A DNA stretch of 64,000 nucleotides from Bacteroidales bacterium (GCA_017650305.1 JAGCFD010000035.1:1-64000), one strand, 5' to 3'. Shown: positions 43,280 to 52,209, counted from the first letter of the stretch. Numbers and translations: made by a program. The notes: a model not told the origin generated them from the letters alone.

Positions 43280-44575
43280 TTATTTGCAGCCGATGCAGAT
43301 ATTGTCGCCGGCGCCATAAGTGCTGATGGCACCGCTGTTACGTTTGATGATGATCTTTAGCTGTATGCCATATTTCTGGGCGATGTAGCGGTAGGTGTCG
43401 CCCTCCGCCAAGGTGTGGAATTCCACTGGCGATTTGGTACTTTTCATCTCCAGATAGATGACCTCATCCTCGATGGGCTCGGATTCATCATAGACATCGT
43501 TATAAGCTCTCAGATTTTTCTCAGACATCTGCATGGCGGCAGCCAGCTTAGCGTATGTGTCGCCGCGTTTGGCAAGGATGAAGCGTGTCTTGTTGTTCTC
43601 AAAAACAGGGCGACTGGTATAAGGGTAATATGCCTGCTTGAAAGGAACGTTATATGGATCCAAGATGAAGACGTTCTTGCCTTCCACTTTGGCTGCGGAG
43701 GGCACTGAGGCAGGTGTTGTCACGGTGCTGCTGGCGGGCGCGGGAGTCTCCGTTTTGGTCTCTTTGGGCTTGGTCTCCACCTTGGGTTCTTCCTTAGCCG
43801 GTTTCTCTACGGGTTTGGCCTCAGGCTTCTTCTCCTCTGTTTTGGGCTGTGGTTTTTCTGTGATGGTGGAGGTGGTGGTCTTGGGGGTCTCCTGTTGTGC
43901 GACAGGCTGAGGCGCTGGTTTGGCCGGTTTCTCCACCGTCTCCGGCTTGAATGCTGGAGTGGTTACGGCTGTTTCGCTCTTGGGAGCTTCTGTAATCATG
44001 TCGGGCGATGGTGCCTCGACCTTCTTTAAAGCTATTGTGTCACCTAACTTTTGCGCAACCTTCCGGTCGTAGTGCATCAGATAGTACTTTTCAATAATGG
44101 AAATGAGCGTGTCGGCATATTTCGGATTGCCGGAATAGCCAGCCTCCTTGAGTCCGTATGCCCATGATTTGTAGTCTGTTATGGGATAATAGAACAATTT
44201 TACATACCGGCTTCTCTGCGAAAGAAACAATGAGTGGTCGCGGTACGAATCCTCTACTGAGGCATATTTGCGGAAACAATAGTCACGACTGTGGTTCTCA
44301 GTCTCATAGAAAGTCTCGCCTTGCCATTCGTTAGTGTGGCACATGATGCCGAAATGGTTGTTGGCCTCCGTTGCCTGCCGGTTTGTGCCGACCTTGGAGG
44401 CGTATATGGCTTGCGCCAGCGTGATACTGGCTGGCACCTTGTACAATTCCATCTCCCGCATGGCCAGATCTTTGTATTGGTCAATGTAGTCGTAAATCTG
44501 GTCTTCCATGGTGTATTGGGAAAAACCAGTCATGCAGACCCATAAGAATGCTGAAATGGTAAGTATCTTTTTCAT
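43280..44575 (-). CDS. GH73-like glucosaminidase homologue lacking the catalytic Glu, with LysM domains
   Basis: 431 residues. Signal peptide, a GH73 N-acetylglucosaminidase-type domain (about 25-165), a Pro/Lys/Glu/Thr-rich linker (about 190-295) and two LysM-like repeats (about 330-375 and 385-429: RFILAKRGDTYAKLAAAM, FHTLAEGDTYRYIAQKYG). Alignment to its neighbour by eye places Ala59 (AQAIYASKVG) where active GH73 enzymes have Glu (AQGILESACG). The NNHFGI segment is kept. It is therefore predicted to bind rather than cut peptidoglycan. Tandem duplicate of the next gene, 11 bp away. A Cys-containing CIGCK end is odd. Confidence 0.85.
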   Translation of the reverse strand: MKKILTISAFLWVCMTGFSQYTMEDQIYDYIDQYKDLAMREMELYKVPASITLAQAIYASKVGTNRQATEANNHFGIMCHTNEWQGETFYETENHSRDYCFRKYASVEDSYRDHSLFLSQRSRYVKLFYYPITDYKSWAYGLKEAGYSGNPKYADTLISIIEKYYLMHYDRKVAQKLGDTIALKKVEAPSPDMITEAPKSETAVTTPAFKPETVEKPAKPAPQPVAQQETPKTTTSTITEKPQPKTEEKKPEAKPVEKPAKEEPKVETKPKETKTETPAPASSTVTTPASVPSAAKVEGKNVFILDPYNVPFKQAYYPYTSRPVFENNKTRFILAKRGDTYAKLAAAMQMSEKNLRAYNDVYDESEPIEDEVIYLEMKSTKSPVEFHTLAEGDTYRYIAQKYGIQLKIIIKRNSGAISTYGAGDNICIGCK

Positions 44576-44586
44576 AGGTTGATATT

Positions 44587-45624
44587 TTAATGTCTTAATA
44601 AAATCTGATCGCCAGGATGTATAATCGATTTTTCGTTCAAATTATTGTATTTGAAGATATATTGCAGTTGTACGCCATATCGTTGAGAGATGTACCTAAG
44701 TGTCTCGCCGGCCACAACGATATGGATTTTGGTGGGGTTGTTTTTGCCTTTTGCTTCAATATATACGATTTCGTTCTCCACAGGTTGGGTGTTCTCGTCC
44801 GCGTCGTTGAAGGTTCGGATGTTCGCGGCTGACACCTGCACGTCACCAGCGATGGATTCGTATGTGTCGCCTTTCTTGGCTATGACGAAGTATGTTTTGT
44901 TGTTCTCGAATACTTTGCGATAGGTGAAGGGGCTGTTTCCGGCAGGATAGTCGTTGCCTAATGCGGTAAAGACCTTTTTCTCGGCAGGAGCAGGGGGCTG
45001 ATAGGCCGGGGGCTCGGGTGTGGCTGGGGAAACTGTCTTTACGGGATGATTCTCAGCGATGAACTCAGCTAAAGCGCTATCTCCTAACATGGCGGCGGTG
45101 TCAAGTTTTGCCAGTTGGAAGCGTTCAATCAACCCGATGAGCAAGTCCGGATATTTGGGATTGGTGGCATAGCCATCAGCCTTCAAGGTCTTGGCCCATG
45201 ACTCGTAATCCAATACATCCAGCTCAAACAAATTGGCATAGCGTTTCCGGTTTTTCAGGAAGAGGGAGTGGTCGTTATACGATTCCTCCGCACTTTCATA
45301 TTTGCGGAAACACTCCTGCAACTCGTCATCATCCACCAGGATGGTGTCCCCCTCCCAGTTTTCGTGACACTTGATGCCAAAGTGGTTGTTGCCTTCCGAA
45401 GCCAATCGGCTCTTTCCACAGGCACTTTCCAAGATGCCCTGCGCCATGGTGATGCTGGCCGGAATATGATGCTGCTGCATCTTGTTTACCGCAACAGACT
45501 TGTATTGGTCAATGTAGGCATAGATGTCCTGTTCTGTGTATAGCCCTTGGGCATGACTGTCATATCCGGTCAGGCAGAATAAAAAGATGCTTATCTGTAA
45601 GAAATGAACGATGTTCTTTTTCAT
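44587..45624 (-). CDS. GH73 N-acetylglucosaminidase with LysM domains
   Basis: 345 residues. Signal peptide of about 26 residues, GH73 domain (about 28-170) with SITMAQGILESACGKS, where Glu66 is the catalytic acid, then SEGNNHFGIKCHENW. The C-terminus has two LysM-like modules (TYFVIAKKGDTYESIAGDVQ and KIHIVVAGETLRYISQRYG) joined by a Pro-rich linker. It hydrolyses beta-1,4 bonds between GlcNAc and MurNAc. It is 27 bp after ddl and 11 bp before its degenerate paralogue. Confidence 0.9.
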   Translation of the reverse strand: MKKNIVHFLQISIFLFCLTGYDSHAQGLYTEQDIYAYIDQYKSVAVNKMQQHHIPASITMAQGILESACGKSRLASEGNNHFGIKCHENWEGDTILVDDDELQECFRKYESAEESYNDHSLFLKNRKRYANLFELDVLDYESWAKTLKADGYATNPKYPDLLIGLIERFQLAKLDTAAMLGDSALAEFIAENHPVKTVSPATPEPPAYQPPAPAEKKVFTALGNDYPAGNSPFTYRKVFENNKTYFVIAKKGDTYESIAGDVQVSAANIRTFNDADENTQPVENEIVYIEAKGKNNPTKIHIVVAGETLRYISQRYGVQLQYIFKYNNLNEKSIIHPGDQILLRH

Positions 45625-45651
45625 GAAAACTATAAAGGTGTTAGGTTATGA

Positions 45652-46632
45652 TTATTTGAAAGCCTCCATGATGAGACGAGTATAGAAGTCAACCAGGTCA
45701 AGACCATTGTGGCGCACCTGCTCCGGGATGATGCTCAATGCGGTTTGTCCTGGGATGGTGTTGATTTCCAAAAAGTAGGGGATGCCATCTTCTTGAGAGT
45801 GGATAAAGTCGATGCGCACCACGCCTTTGCAGTCGAGATTGTGGAAGATGCGTTCGCAATAGTCTTTCAGCACCGTTTCCAACTCGGGCGTTATGACGGC
45901 AGGAGTCAGCAGCTTGTGGCCCACAGCCGTATATTTGGCATCGTAGTCGTAGAATTCGTTGGAGGCCACCACCTCGGTGATCGCGAGTGTTTGCACCTTG
46001 CCATATACAGCGGTGACACCGCAGGTGAGCTCGCGTCCGCGCACGAACTTCTCCACCATCAACTGGTTGTCGTATTTGAAAGCCTCCACGAAGGCCTTCT
46101 CTAACTCCTCGGCACTGTGCACCTTGGTGACACCCACGCTGGATCCGGAATTACAAGACTTGACAAAGCAGGGATAGCCGCACACTTTCTCAATCATCGG
46201 ATAGTCGATGACATCACTCTTGTAGAAGTGCAGAGACGGAGAGATGGGTACACCCAATGCCGACACTGCCAGATTGCAGTAGTATTTGTTGAAGGTGAGC
46301 GCGGAGCTGAAACTGCCGCAGCCGGTATAAGGGATGCCCAGCATCTCGAAGTAACTCTGCAGTTTGCCATTCTCACCCGGCGTGCCGTGAATGGCAATGA
46401 AGGCCGCGTCAAAGGTGATCTTCTCTCCATCCACCATCAGGGAGAAATCGTTTTTGTCGATAGGATGAATTGCCCCGACAGAGTCTTTCCAAGTCCACTC
46501 AGATCCTTTGAAATGAATAAGATAGGGGTTGAATAAACTCTTGTCCATCATCTGGAAGATGTTGTCCCCAGTCCGCAAGGAAACTTCATATTCGCCTGAA
46601 TCCCCGCCTGCAATAAGTGCTATATTATACAT
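45652..46632 (-). CDS. ddl: D-alanine--D-alanine ligase
   Basis: Makes the D-Ala-D-Ala terminus of peptidoglycan precursors. 326 residues, ATP-grasp. AGGDSGEYEVSLRTG near the N-terminus, IAIHGTPGENGKLQSYFEML, CFVKSCNSGSSVGVTKV (glycine-rich ATP loop), and RIDFIHSQEDGIPYFLEINT with PGQTALSIIP at the C-terminus. It has its own promoter box at 46657-46665 and leads the run of wall-hydrolase genes. Confidence 0.97.
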   Translation of the reverse strand: MYNIALIAGGDSGEYEVSLRTGDNIFQMMDKSLFNPYLIHFKGSEWTWKDSVGAIHPIDKNDFSLMVDGEKITFDAAFIAIHGTPGENGKLQSYFEMLGIPYTGCGSFSSALTFNKYYCNLAVSALGVPISPSLHFYKSDVIDYPMIEKVCGYPCFVKSCNSGSSVGVTKVHSAEELEKAFVEAFKYDNQLMVEKFVRGRELTCGVTAVYGKVQTLAITEVVASNEFYDYDAKYTAVGHKLLTPAVITPELETVLKDYCERIFHNLDCKGVVRIDFIHSQEDGIPYFLEINTIPGQTALSIIPEQVRHNGLDLVDFYTRLIMEAFK

Positions 46633-46656
46633 GTTTGAATATTTTTATAGTAATCC

Positions 46657-46665
46657 GCAAAGATA
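46657..46665 (-). promoter_or_regulatory. -7 box of ddl
   Basis: TATCTTTGC on the minus strand, 25 bp before the ddl start. Confidence 0.6.
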
Positions 46666-46741
46666 ACCATTATCTCCCAATAAAACAGGATTCGGCAACT
46701 GTTTTGTAAACACCAATTTGTGTAAAAAAAAAGAGGAATAT

Positions 46742-46758
46742 GATTCCCAATGGGAATC
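46742..46758 (-). terminator. Candidate terminator after the stress protein gene
   Basis: Perfect 7-bp stem GATTCCC/GGGAATC with an AAT loop, 26 bp past the stress protein stop. A run of nine T follows on the minus strand but 9 nt away from the stem, so efficiency is uncertain. Confidence 0.45.
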
Positions 46759-46784
46759 TTGATTTTAGACAGAGGCTTGGTCGC

Positions 46785-47645
46785 TTAGGTGCACAGCACA
46801 TACAGATCATCCCGCTGGTTGATGCACAATACCGGTAGCGATTGTGCATTGCCGATGATCTTCTTCTCCCGTTTCCCGGTCAGCAGGTCGCCCAAGGTGA
46901 CGTATCGCGTCATCATGATAACTGTCAGCGATGCTCCCACTGTGGGCGCATACTCGATGGAGTAACGGTCTATGTCTTGGTTCACGGACACAGCGTCCAG
47001 CTTGTACTCTACTTCCAAATTTTGATAGAGCTTTTCCACAAACGCGATGTTGTCGTTGACTTGCCGCTTGAGCCCCGCATCCTTGTAATCGTTATGCAGG
47101 ATATGGATGGTGGATTGGTAAAAGCGGCTGAAGTAGCCCGCCCACAAGGCCTTCTCCTTGGCCTGCCGCTCAATGTCCAAAGGAAGCACCACATGCTGGT
47201 AGATATCTTTGTCGGGCAGTGCAGTGCCGACGGTCATGACGGGCAGTCGGGAGCCCTTGATGAAGCGGAGGGCTTTGCGAATGCTGAAGAATCCCTCCTT
47301 TCCGCTTCTGTCAACCCCGATGACGTACATGATGGTGTTGGTCTCCTCTGCATACTGGTAGAGGGTCTCAGGGAAGAAGTAGTGCTCCAGCATGATTGTC
47401 TCGATGTTGTGGTCCACGACATTCTGGGCGTATAAGAGCCAAGAGTCCGTGTCAATGCCGGGAGAGTGGTCTTCATAGCTGAAGCCGAATCTGGAGACAA
47501 TCGTGAGGGAGCCGGAGAAGACGGCGGCGAGCATGGCGCCATGACACACGGCGGCTCTGCCGTATTCGGAGTCGTCGGCAATGGCGAGGATGTTCAGCTT
47601 TTTCTTCTGATCAACCGGTTCCTGTATGGTGATGTTCTCCTCCAT
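46785..47645 (-). CDS. Universal stress protein (two UspA-like domains)
   Basis: 286 residues. Two tandem Rossmann-like halves: LNILAIADDSEYGRAAVCHG opens the first, and YQHVVLPLDIERQAKEKALW the second. RLPVMTVG and SLPVLCINQ end each half as in UspA proteins. The glycine-rich ATP-binding loop (G-x2-G-x9-G-S/T) is not obvious, so it may be a non-ATP-binding type. Similar two-domain proteins are common in Bacteroidota. It is 12 bp after tsaB on the same message. Confidence 0.75.
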   Translation of the reverse strand: MEENITIQEPVDQKKKLNILAIADDSEYGRAAVCHGAMLAAVFSGSLTIVSRFGFSYEDHSPGIDTDSWLLYAQNVVDHNIETIMLEHYFFPETLYQYAEETNTIMYVIGVDRSGKEGFFSIRKALRFIKGSRLPVMTVGTALPDKDIYQHVVLPLDIERQAKEKALWAGYFSRFYQSTIHILHNDYKDAGLKRQVNDNIAFVEKLYQNLEVEYKLDAVSVNQDIDRYSIEYAPTVGASLTVIMMTRYVTLGDLLTGKREKKIIGNAQSLPVLCINQRDDLYVLCT

Positions 47646-47657
47646 GTCGTTTGTGCT

Positions 47658-48368
47658 TTAGCGCAGTCCCTTGACTACCGGCTTGGCGGCTACATATTCT
47701 TTGAGATAGAATGGCTCAAAATAGGCGGTGTCGGCAAAGTCCTCAGCCTCCCATTTCCGAAGGGCGGGCAAAAGCAGGGACTGTGCAGACAGCGTGTTGT
47801 CGATGAAGAGGGCGTTGGGGTGCTGTGACAACAGCTCCTTGCACTTGGGCATCCCATTGCCGCAGAAGATGACCCGATGCTCGTCCAATATTGTCCTGAA
47901 GGCATTTTCATCCACGATGACCGCAGCGGGCACTTCCGCTTCGCGAAGCTGTTCGTCGTAGTGAGCAGCGAAGACCTCCATGCGACGGGCGTCAATCATG
48001 GAGATATACTGCGGCGCGGGCAGCCCGTCCGACACCCATTGTGCCGCGGCCCCGTATGCGATACTCTCCAGGGTACCCACCGTGATGACAGGCTTGCCTA
48101 AAGAGTAAGCGATGCCCTTGGCGGTGGAAGTCCCGATGCGCAAGCCCGTATAGGACCCAGGACCAATGCTGACGACAATACCGTCCAATTCCTCCAAACA
48201 TTTGCCCGTTTCTTTCATCAGACGCTCAATAAAAGGTAATAGATGCTTGGAGTGTGAGTTGCCGTCGGCACTCTCCTCCACACCTAAGATGTTCATGCCG
48301 AGAGACAACGCTACCGAACATACTTCCGTGGCGGTTTCTATATGCAGTAAAAGAGGTTCTTTAGTCAT
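47658..48368 (-). CDS. tsaB: tRNA threonylcarbamoyladenosine biosynthesis protein TsaB
   Basis: 236 residues. HIETATEVCSVAL, SHSKHLLPFIERLM and GIVVSIGPGSYTGLRIGTST are the ASKHA-fold signatures of TsaB, the scaffold partner of TsaD in forming t6A37 of tRNAs. It lacks the metal-binding HxxxH of TsaD, as expected. It lies 10 bp after the GH3 fusion gene and 12 bp before the stress protein. Confidence 0.95.
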   Translation of the reverse strand: MTKEPLLLHIETATEVCSVALSLGMNILGVEESADGNSHSKHLLPFIERLMKETGKCLEELDGIVVSIGPGSYTGLRIGTSTAKGIAYSLGKPVITVGTLESIAYGAAAQWVSDGLPAPQYISMIDARRMEVFAAHYDEQLREAEVPAAVIVDENAFRTILDEHRVIFCGNGMPKCKELLSQHPNALFIDNTLSAQSLLLPALRKWEAEDFADTAYFEPFYLKEYVAAKPVVKGLR

Positions 48369-48378
48369 AATGATGGGA

Positions 48379-51267
48379 TTAATGGGAAAGGCCTTCGTAA
48401 ATTAATTCGTGAGCCTTAAGGCGTATTCTGCTTTGTGATAATTTGTTGGGGTAGCAATCTGGATATACGCGGTTGGAGAGGAAGATATATAACAGGCCAT
48501 TGGCGGGGTCGCACCATACCACCGTGCCCGTGAAGCCCTGGTGCCCGAAGGTGCCAGTGCTGGCCTTGGCAGGAAGGATGGAGCTGGTGCCCCCGGCTTT
48601 GGGGGTGTGAAATCCCAAGCCGCGTTCCACACAACCATGCATCTTGTACATGGTGGTGAAAAGACGGACGGTCTCTTCCGACAAGTAGCGTCGTCCTTGG
48701 TAAAGACCACCGTTGTATATCATCTGATAGATGATGCCTAACTCTTCAGCAGTGGTGAAAAGTCCCGCATTGCCCGCATTGCCCGCGAATAGCGCGGAGG
48801 TCTGGTCGTGTACATAGCCTTGTACCACCTGTTTGCGGAAGGTCTTGTCCATCTCCGTGGGCGCAATGTCCTGCTTCTTGAAACCGTGGTCCAGCGGGTT
48901 GAAACTCGTGCGCTTCAGTCCCATGGGTCCATAGAAGTTCTCCGTCAGGAATAGATCCAAAGCCTGCCCACTGATCTGCTCCACCATCTCTTTCAGCAGC
49001 AAAAAGTTGAGGTCGCTGTATTCATATTGTTTCGCTTTGAGCTTGCTGTGTGCAATGATATGGCGCATGGTGTCCAGATAGTCGTTGCGGAGATAGAGGT
49101 TGTCAGCCACTTGGATGCTGAAGTTGGGAGATTTGTATTTGCGGAGGTATTGCTCGTTGCCTTGAATCTTGCTGTAGAAGGGGATGAAGGCCGTCAGCCC
49201 GGAGGTGTGCGTCAGCAGCTCCGCAATGGTGATGTTGGCCTTGTCGGTGCCTTTCAGGTAGGGCAGATATTGCCCGATGGGATCTGTCAGCGCAAACTGA
49301 TGGTTGTCGTAAAGCTTCATCACGGCCAAGGTGGTGGCAGCTGTCTTGGTGACGGAGGCGATGTCGTACATGGTCTGGGTGGTCACTCTGTCCTGAGCAT
49401 CGTAGGTGAAGTGCCCGAATGCTTTGTGGTAGATGACCTGCCCTTCTTTCATGGCCAGGACCACGCAACCCGGATATATCTTGTCGGTGATGCCTTTTTG
49501 CAACATCTTGTCCAACTGCTTGACGACGGTGTCGGGAAGGAGGGAGGTCTGTCCGTCAAAATATCTGGCAGGAGTGATGCCTGTGCCTGCGGGAAAGTGG
49601 TTGGTGCTGACAGGCAAAAACCCTTCGCAGGCCTGTTTGCCGAAGCAGGCATCCACGGCGCAGTGCAAGGTGTTCGGCGTGAATTGATAGGCAATCAGAA
49701 CCGCCTTGACAGCATCCAAGGATGGAAAGAAGTTGAGAGCGTAGGGATTGCCCAGATGGATGAGGGCAACCTCTTTGCTTTTGGCTAACTCTTGAATGAA
49801 AGCCACCGTCTTGGGGTCCACATCGTAGTTCTTGTTCGCCATCTGGTTCGAGCCGCCATAGGCAATAACGACTTTCTTGTAGGGCGCCAAGGCTTGACGA
49901 ATTTCATCTTGCTCCTTGACACTGGGAACCTTGGATTTGTAGAGAGAGAAAAAATGATAGTCTTTCAACTCCTGCTTGTATGCCGAGTGAAGGTCGTTGC
50001 GGCCAAGGCAGAGGAATGCGACGGTGTTGTCGTCTTTCAAAGGCAGCAACTGCTCGTTCTTCACTTCCGTGATGGCATAACGTTCAATCTCGTCATTGAC
50101 GCGCTGTGCCTCAGGGGTGTTCATCTGCGCTTTTAAATGTTGTATGTTGATGGGCTTGGGGGTGCGCAACAGGCCTTTGCTACCCTTGAACTCCAACACC
50201 CGCAGACAACGCTCTTCAATGAGCTCCTCCGGGATGGTGCCATCCTCCACAGCCTTCTTGATGGCTTGGATGACAGTCTCGGTCTTGTCTCCGGGTAGTA
50301 GCAGAATGTCCACACCCGCTAATAATGCCTTGATCTCAATGTCCCCAGCAAATTGTCTCTGCTTTTGCACACCTTGCATCTCCAAGGCGTCTGTGATGAT
50401 GAGGCCGGTATAGCCATACTCTTTTTTCAGCAACTCAGAAATGATGGGGTAGGAGAGCGATGATACGGAGTTGGGGGCCGGGTCCAAGGAGGCAATGTTG
50501 AGATGCCCCACCATGATCATGTCCGGATTTAGATTGATGAGATGCCGGTAAGGATAGAGCTCCAGCTCATCCAATTCAATTCGGCTCTTCTTGATGACGG
50601 GCAAGCCTAAGTGTGAATCTGTCTCCGTGTCTCCATGACCGGGAAAGTGCTTCAGAGAACCAATGACGCCACCGTCCTGCATGCCCTGCATATACAAAGC
50701 CCCTTTGGCCGTGACTTTGTCGCGGTTTTCACCGAAGGAACGGCTGTTGATGACGGGATTCTTGGAGTTGTTGTTGATGTCCACCACCGGTGCAAAGTTA
50801 ACGTTGATGCCAACCGCCTTGCACTGCTTGGCAATCTCCATTCCCATCTGATAAATGAGAGTGTCATGCTTTGCGGAGAGAGCTCCCAAGGTCATCTGCC
50901 GAGGGAATGCGATGCAGCTGTCTAACCGCATGGCAGGCCCCCATTCTCCGTCAATGCAGATGAAAAGTGGCACTTTGCTGACCGCCTGGATGCGGTTGGT
51001 CAAGACAGCCTCCCGCACGGGCCCGCCCTTGAAGAAACAGACACCGCCAACCTGGTATTTCTCAATTTCCGCAATCTTGTCAAGATTGTAGGCTTCCGTC
51101 TCCGTAGAACTGATGCGGATGATTATCAACTGCGCAATCTTCTCTTCCAAGGTCATCTTCGACATTATCTGCAGCGCCCGGCTTTTGGGTGTCGGATGAG
51201 CTGTGAAGCTTGCAAAGACGCTAAGAAGGATGACAGCACACATTATACTGGTCAAGAATCTTCTCAT
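48379..51267 (-). CDS. GH3 beta-N-acetylglucosaminidase fused to serine beta-lactamase-fold domain
   Basis: 962 residues from the chosen Met, whose next 20 residues form a signal peptide. Residues 30-350 are a GH3 (NagZ-like) domain with SLKHFPGHG (206-212) and the following DSH, the NagZ His/Asp dyad, plus IITDALEM with the nucleophile Asp. A GH3 C-domain-like part follows (about 390-560). The last 370 residues are a class C beta-lactamase/transpeptidase-like domain: DIASVTKTAATTLAVMKL (SxxK), YEYSDLNFLLL (YxN position reads YSD), and FGHQGFTGTVVW near the end. It probably combines removal of GlcNAc from muropeptides with a D-Ala-D-Ala hydrolase-like step. The longer open frame (to 51378) overlaps the upstream gene and is rejected. 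Confidence 0.92.
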   Translation of the reverse strand: MRRFLTSIMCAVILLSVFASFTAHPTPKSRALQIMSKMTLEEKIAQLIIIRISSTETEAYNLDKIAEIEKYQVGGVCFFKGGPVREAVLTNRIQAVSKVPLFICIDGEWGPAMRLDSCIAFPRQMTLGALSAKHDTLIYQMGMEIAKQCKAVGINVNFAPVVDINNNSKNPVINSRSFGENRDKVTAKGALYMQGMQDGGVIGSLKHFPGHGDTETDSHLGLPVIKKSRIELDELELYPYRHLINLNPDMIMVGHLNIASLDPAPNSVSSLSYPIISELLKKEYGYTGLIITDALEMQGVQKQRQFAGDIEIKALLAGVDILLLPGDKTETVIQAIKKAVEDGTIPEELIEERCLRVLEFKGSKGLLRTPKPINIQHLKAQMNTPEAQRVNDEIERYAITEVKNEQLLPLKDDNTVAFLCLGRNDLHSAYKQELKDYHFFSLYKSKVPSVKEQDEIRQALAPYKKVVIAYGGSNQMANKNYDVDPKTVAFIQELAKSKEVALIHLGNPYALNFFPSLDAVKAVLIAYQFTPNTLHCAVDACFGKQACEGFLPVSTNHFPAGTGITPARYFDGQTSLLPDTVVKQLDKMLQKGITDKIYPGCVVLAMKEGQVIYHKAFGHFTYDAQDRVTTQTMYDIASVTKTAATTLAVMKLYDNHQFALTDPIGQYLPYLKGTDKANITIAELLTHTSGLTAFIPFYSKIQGNEQYLRKYKSPNFSIQVADNLYLRNDYLDTMRHIIAHSKLKAKQYEYSDLNFLLLKEMVEQISGQALDLFLTENFYGPMGLKRTSFNPLDHGFKKQDIAPTEMDKTFRKQVVQGYVHDQTSALFAGNAGNAGLFTTAEELGIIYQMIYNGGLYQGRRYLSEETVRLFTTMYKMHGCVERGLGFHTPKAGGTSSILPAKASTGTFGHQGFTGTVVWCDPANGLLYIFLSNRVYPDCYPNKLSQSRIRLKAHELIYEGLSH

Positions 51268-51271
51268 AGCC

Positions 51272-51505
51272 TTAGAAAAGTCGAGGTTCAAAATATCCTT
51301 TTTCGTCAATGGTGATGAATTCGGCAATGCTGAACTGCTCGTATGAGTCATCAATCTTGGCAGGACTGTCAATAACAATATCCTCTGTAGCCCAGTTTAT
51401 TCCGACTACAATGTCTGTAGGATAATCAAGATGATGAGCAAGATAGTTTTTTGTGACACCATAAAGCTTTTCGCCTATAGCGTGAAATCGTTCGTGGTTT
51501 TCCAT
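51272..51505 (-). CDS. Small cytoplasmic protein of unknown function
   Basis: 77 residues from the ATG at 51505 (an upstream TTG extension overlaps the -7 box). FHAIGEKLYGVTKNYLAHHL and DIVVGINWATEDIVIDSPAK show normal protein composition, with no signal or membrane segment. No family recognised. It ends 4 bp before the GH3 fusion start, so it heads that operon. Confidence 0.65.
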   Translation of the reverse strand: MENHERFHAIGEKLYGVTKNYLAHHLDYPTDIVVGINWATEDIVIDSPAKIDDSYEQFSIAEFITIDEKGYFEPRLF

Positions 51506-51533
51506 AGGTTTGTATGGTTTTGTTAAATTGGCT

Positions 51534-51542
51534 GCAAAAGTA
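51534..51542 (-). promoter_or_regulatory. -7 box of the small-protein/GH3/tsaB operon
   Basis: TACTTTTGC on the minus strand with TTTTTTG about 22 bp upstream, 28 bp before the start at 51505. Confidence 0.6.
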
Positions 51543-51642
51543 CACAAAAATACTGAGTACTTGACAAAAAAATCAATCTGGTTTGAGTATTTGTTTGATT
51601 CCTTCTTCTTGGGGATGTTAGGATGGAATGATGAAAATATAC

Positions 51643-51651
51643 TATCTTTGC
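51643..51651 (+). promoter_or_regulatory. -7 box of the DUF456 gene
   Basis: TATCTTTGC, 25 bp before the ATG; divergent from the operon at 51505. Confidence 0.6.
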
Positions 51652-51676
51652 CGCCGGAATATATTGGATAGCAAGA

Positions 51677-52165
51677 ATGGATATTGTCCTGATTGTTTTG
51701 GGTTCACTCTGCTTGCTGGCAGGTCTGGTGGGTTGCATTCTGCCCATCCTGCCCGGCGTGCCACTGTCGTACGTCGGTTTGTGGCTTCTCCAAGCGACCC
51801 ATAAGGTCCAGTTCAGCTGGAGGTTTCTGCTGATATGGGGCATTGTGACCGTAGTGGTTCAAGTACTGGACGCGGTGGTGCCTGTTTGGGGTACCAAGGT
51901 GCTGGGTGGCACCAAGTCGGGCGTGTGGGGCAGTACGGTCGGACTGGTTGCCGGACTTTTCTTTGGACCGTGGGGCATCGTGCTCGGCCCCTTCATCGGG
52001 GCGGTCGCCGGCGAGATGCTGGCACATAGCGTCCACGACGGGATGACCCTCCCGCAAGCCCTGAAGGCAGGCGCGGGCTCTTTCGTCGGCCTGATGACCG
52101 GCACCGTCCTCAAGCTTGTCTGTGTGGGCCTTATGATCTACTATTTCGTGGCCGCAATCGTGTGA
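51677..52165 (+). CDS. DUF456 membrane protein
   Basis: 162 residues, four hydrophobic segments. GLVGCILPILPGVPLSYVGL and GLFFGPWGIVLGPFIGAVAG, then ALKAGAGSFVGLMTGTVLKL, are the Gly-rich repeats of the DUF456 family, whose function is unknown; the glycine-zipper-like stretch suggests membrane oligomerisation. Monocistronic. Confidence 0.88.
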   Translation: MDIVLIVLGSLCLLAGLVGCILPILPGVPLSYVGLWLLQATHKVQFSWRFLLIWGIVTVVVQVLDAVVPVWGTKVLGGTKSGVWGSTVGLVAGLFFGPWGIVLGPFIGAVAGEMLAHSVHDGMTLPQALKAGAGSFVGLMTGTVLKLVCVGLMIYYFVAAIV

Positions 52166-52200
52166 TGCTATACCAATGCCTGTCATATCCGAAATTTGTG

Positions 52201-52209
52201 TACATTTGC
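52201..52209 (+). promoter_or_regulatory. -7 box of the SNF transporter gene
   Basis: TACATTTGC, 127 bp before the ATG, implying a leader of about 120 nt that contains the tandem repeat at 52291-52328. Confidence 0.5.

Noticed and set aside
51268-51378. Upstream extension of the GH3 fusion gene
   Set aside because: It would place 37 polar residues before an obvious signal peptide and overlaps the small gene at 51272-51505.
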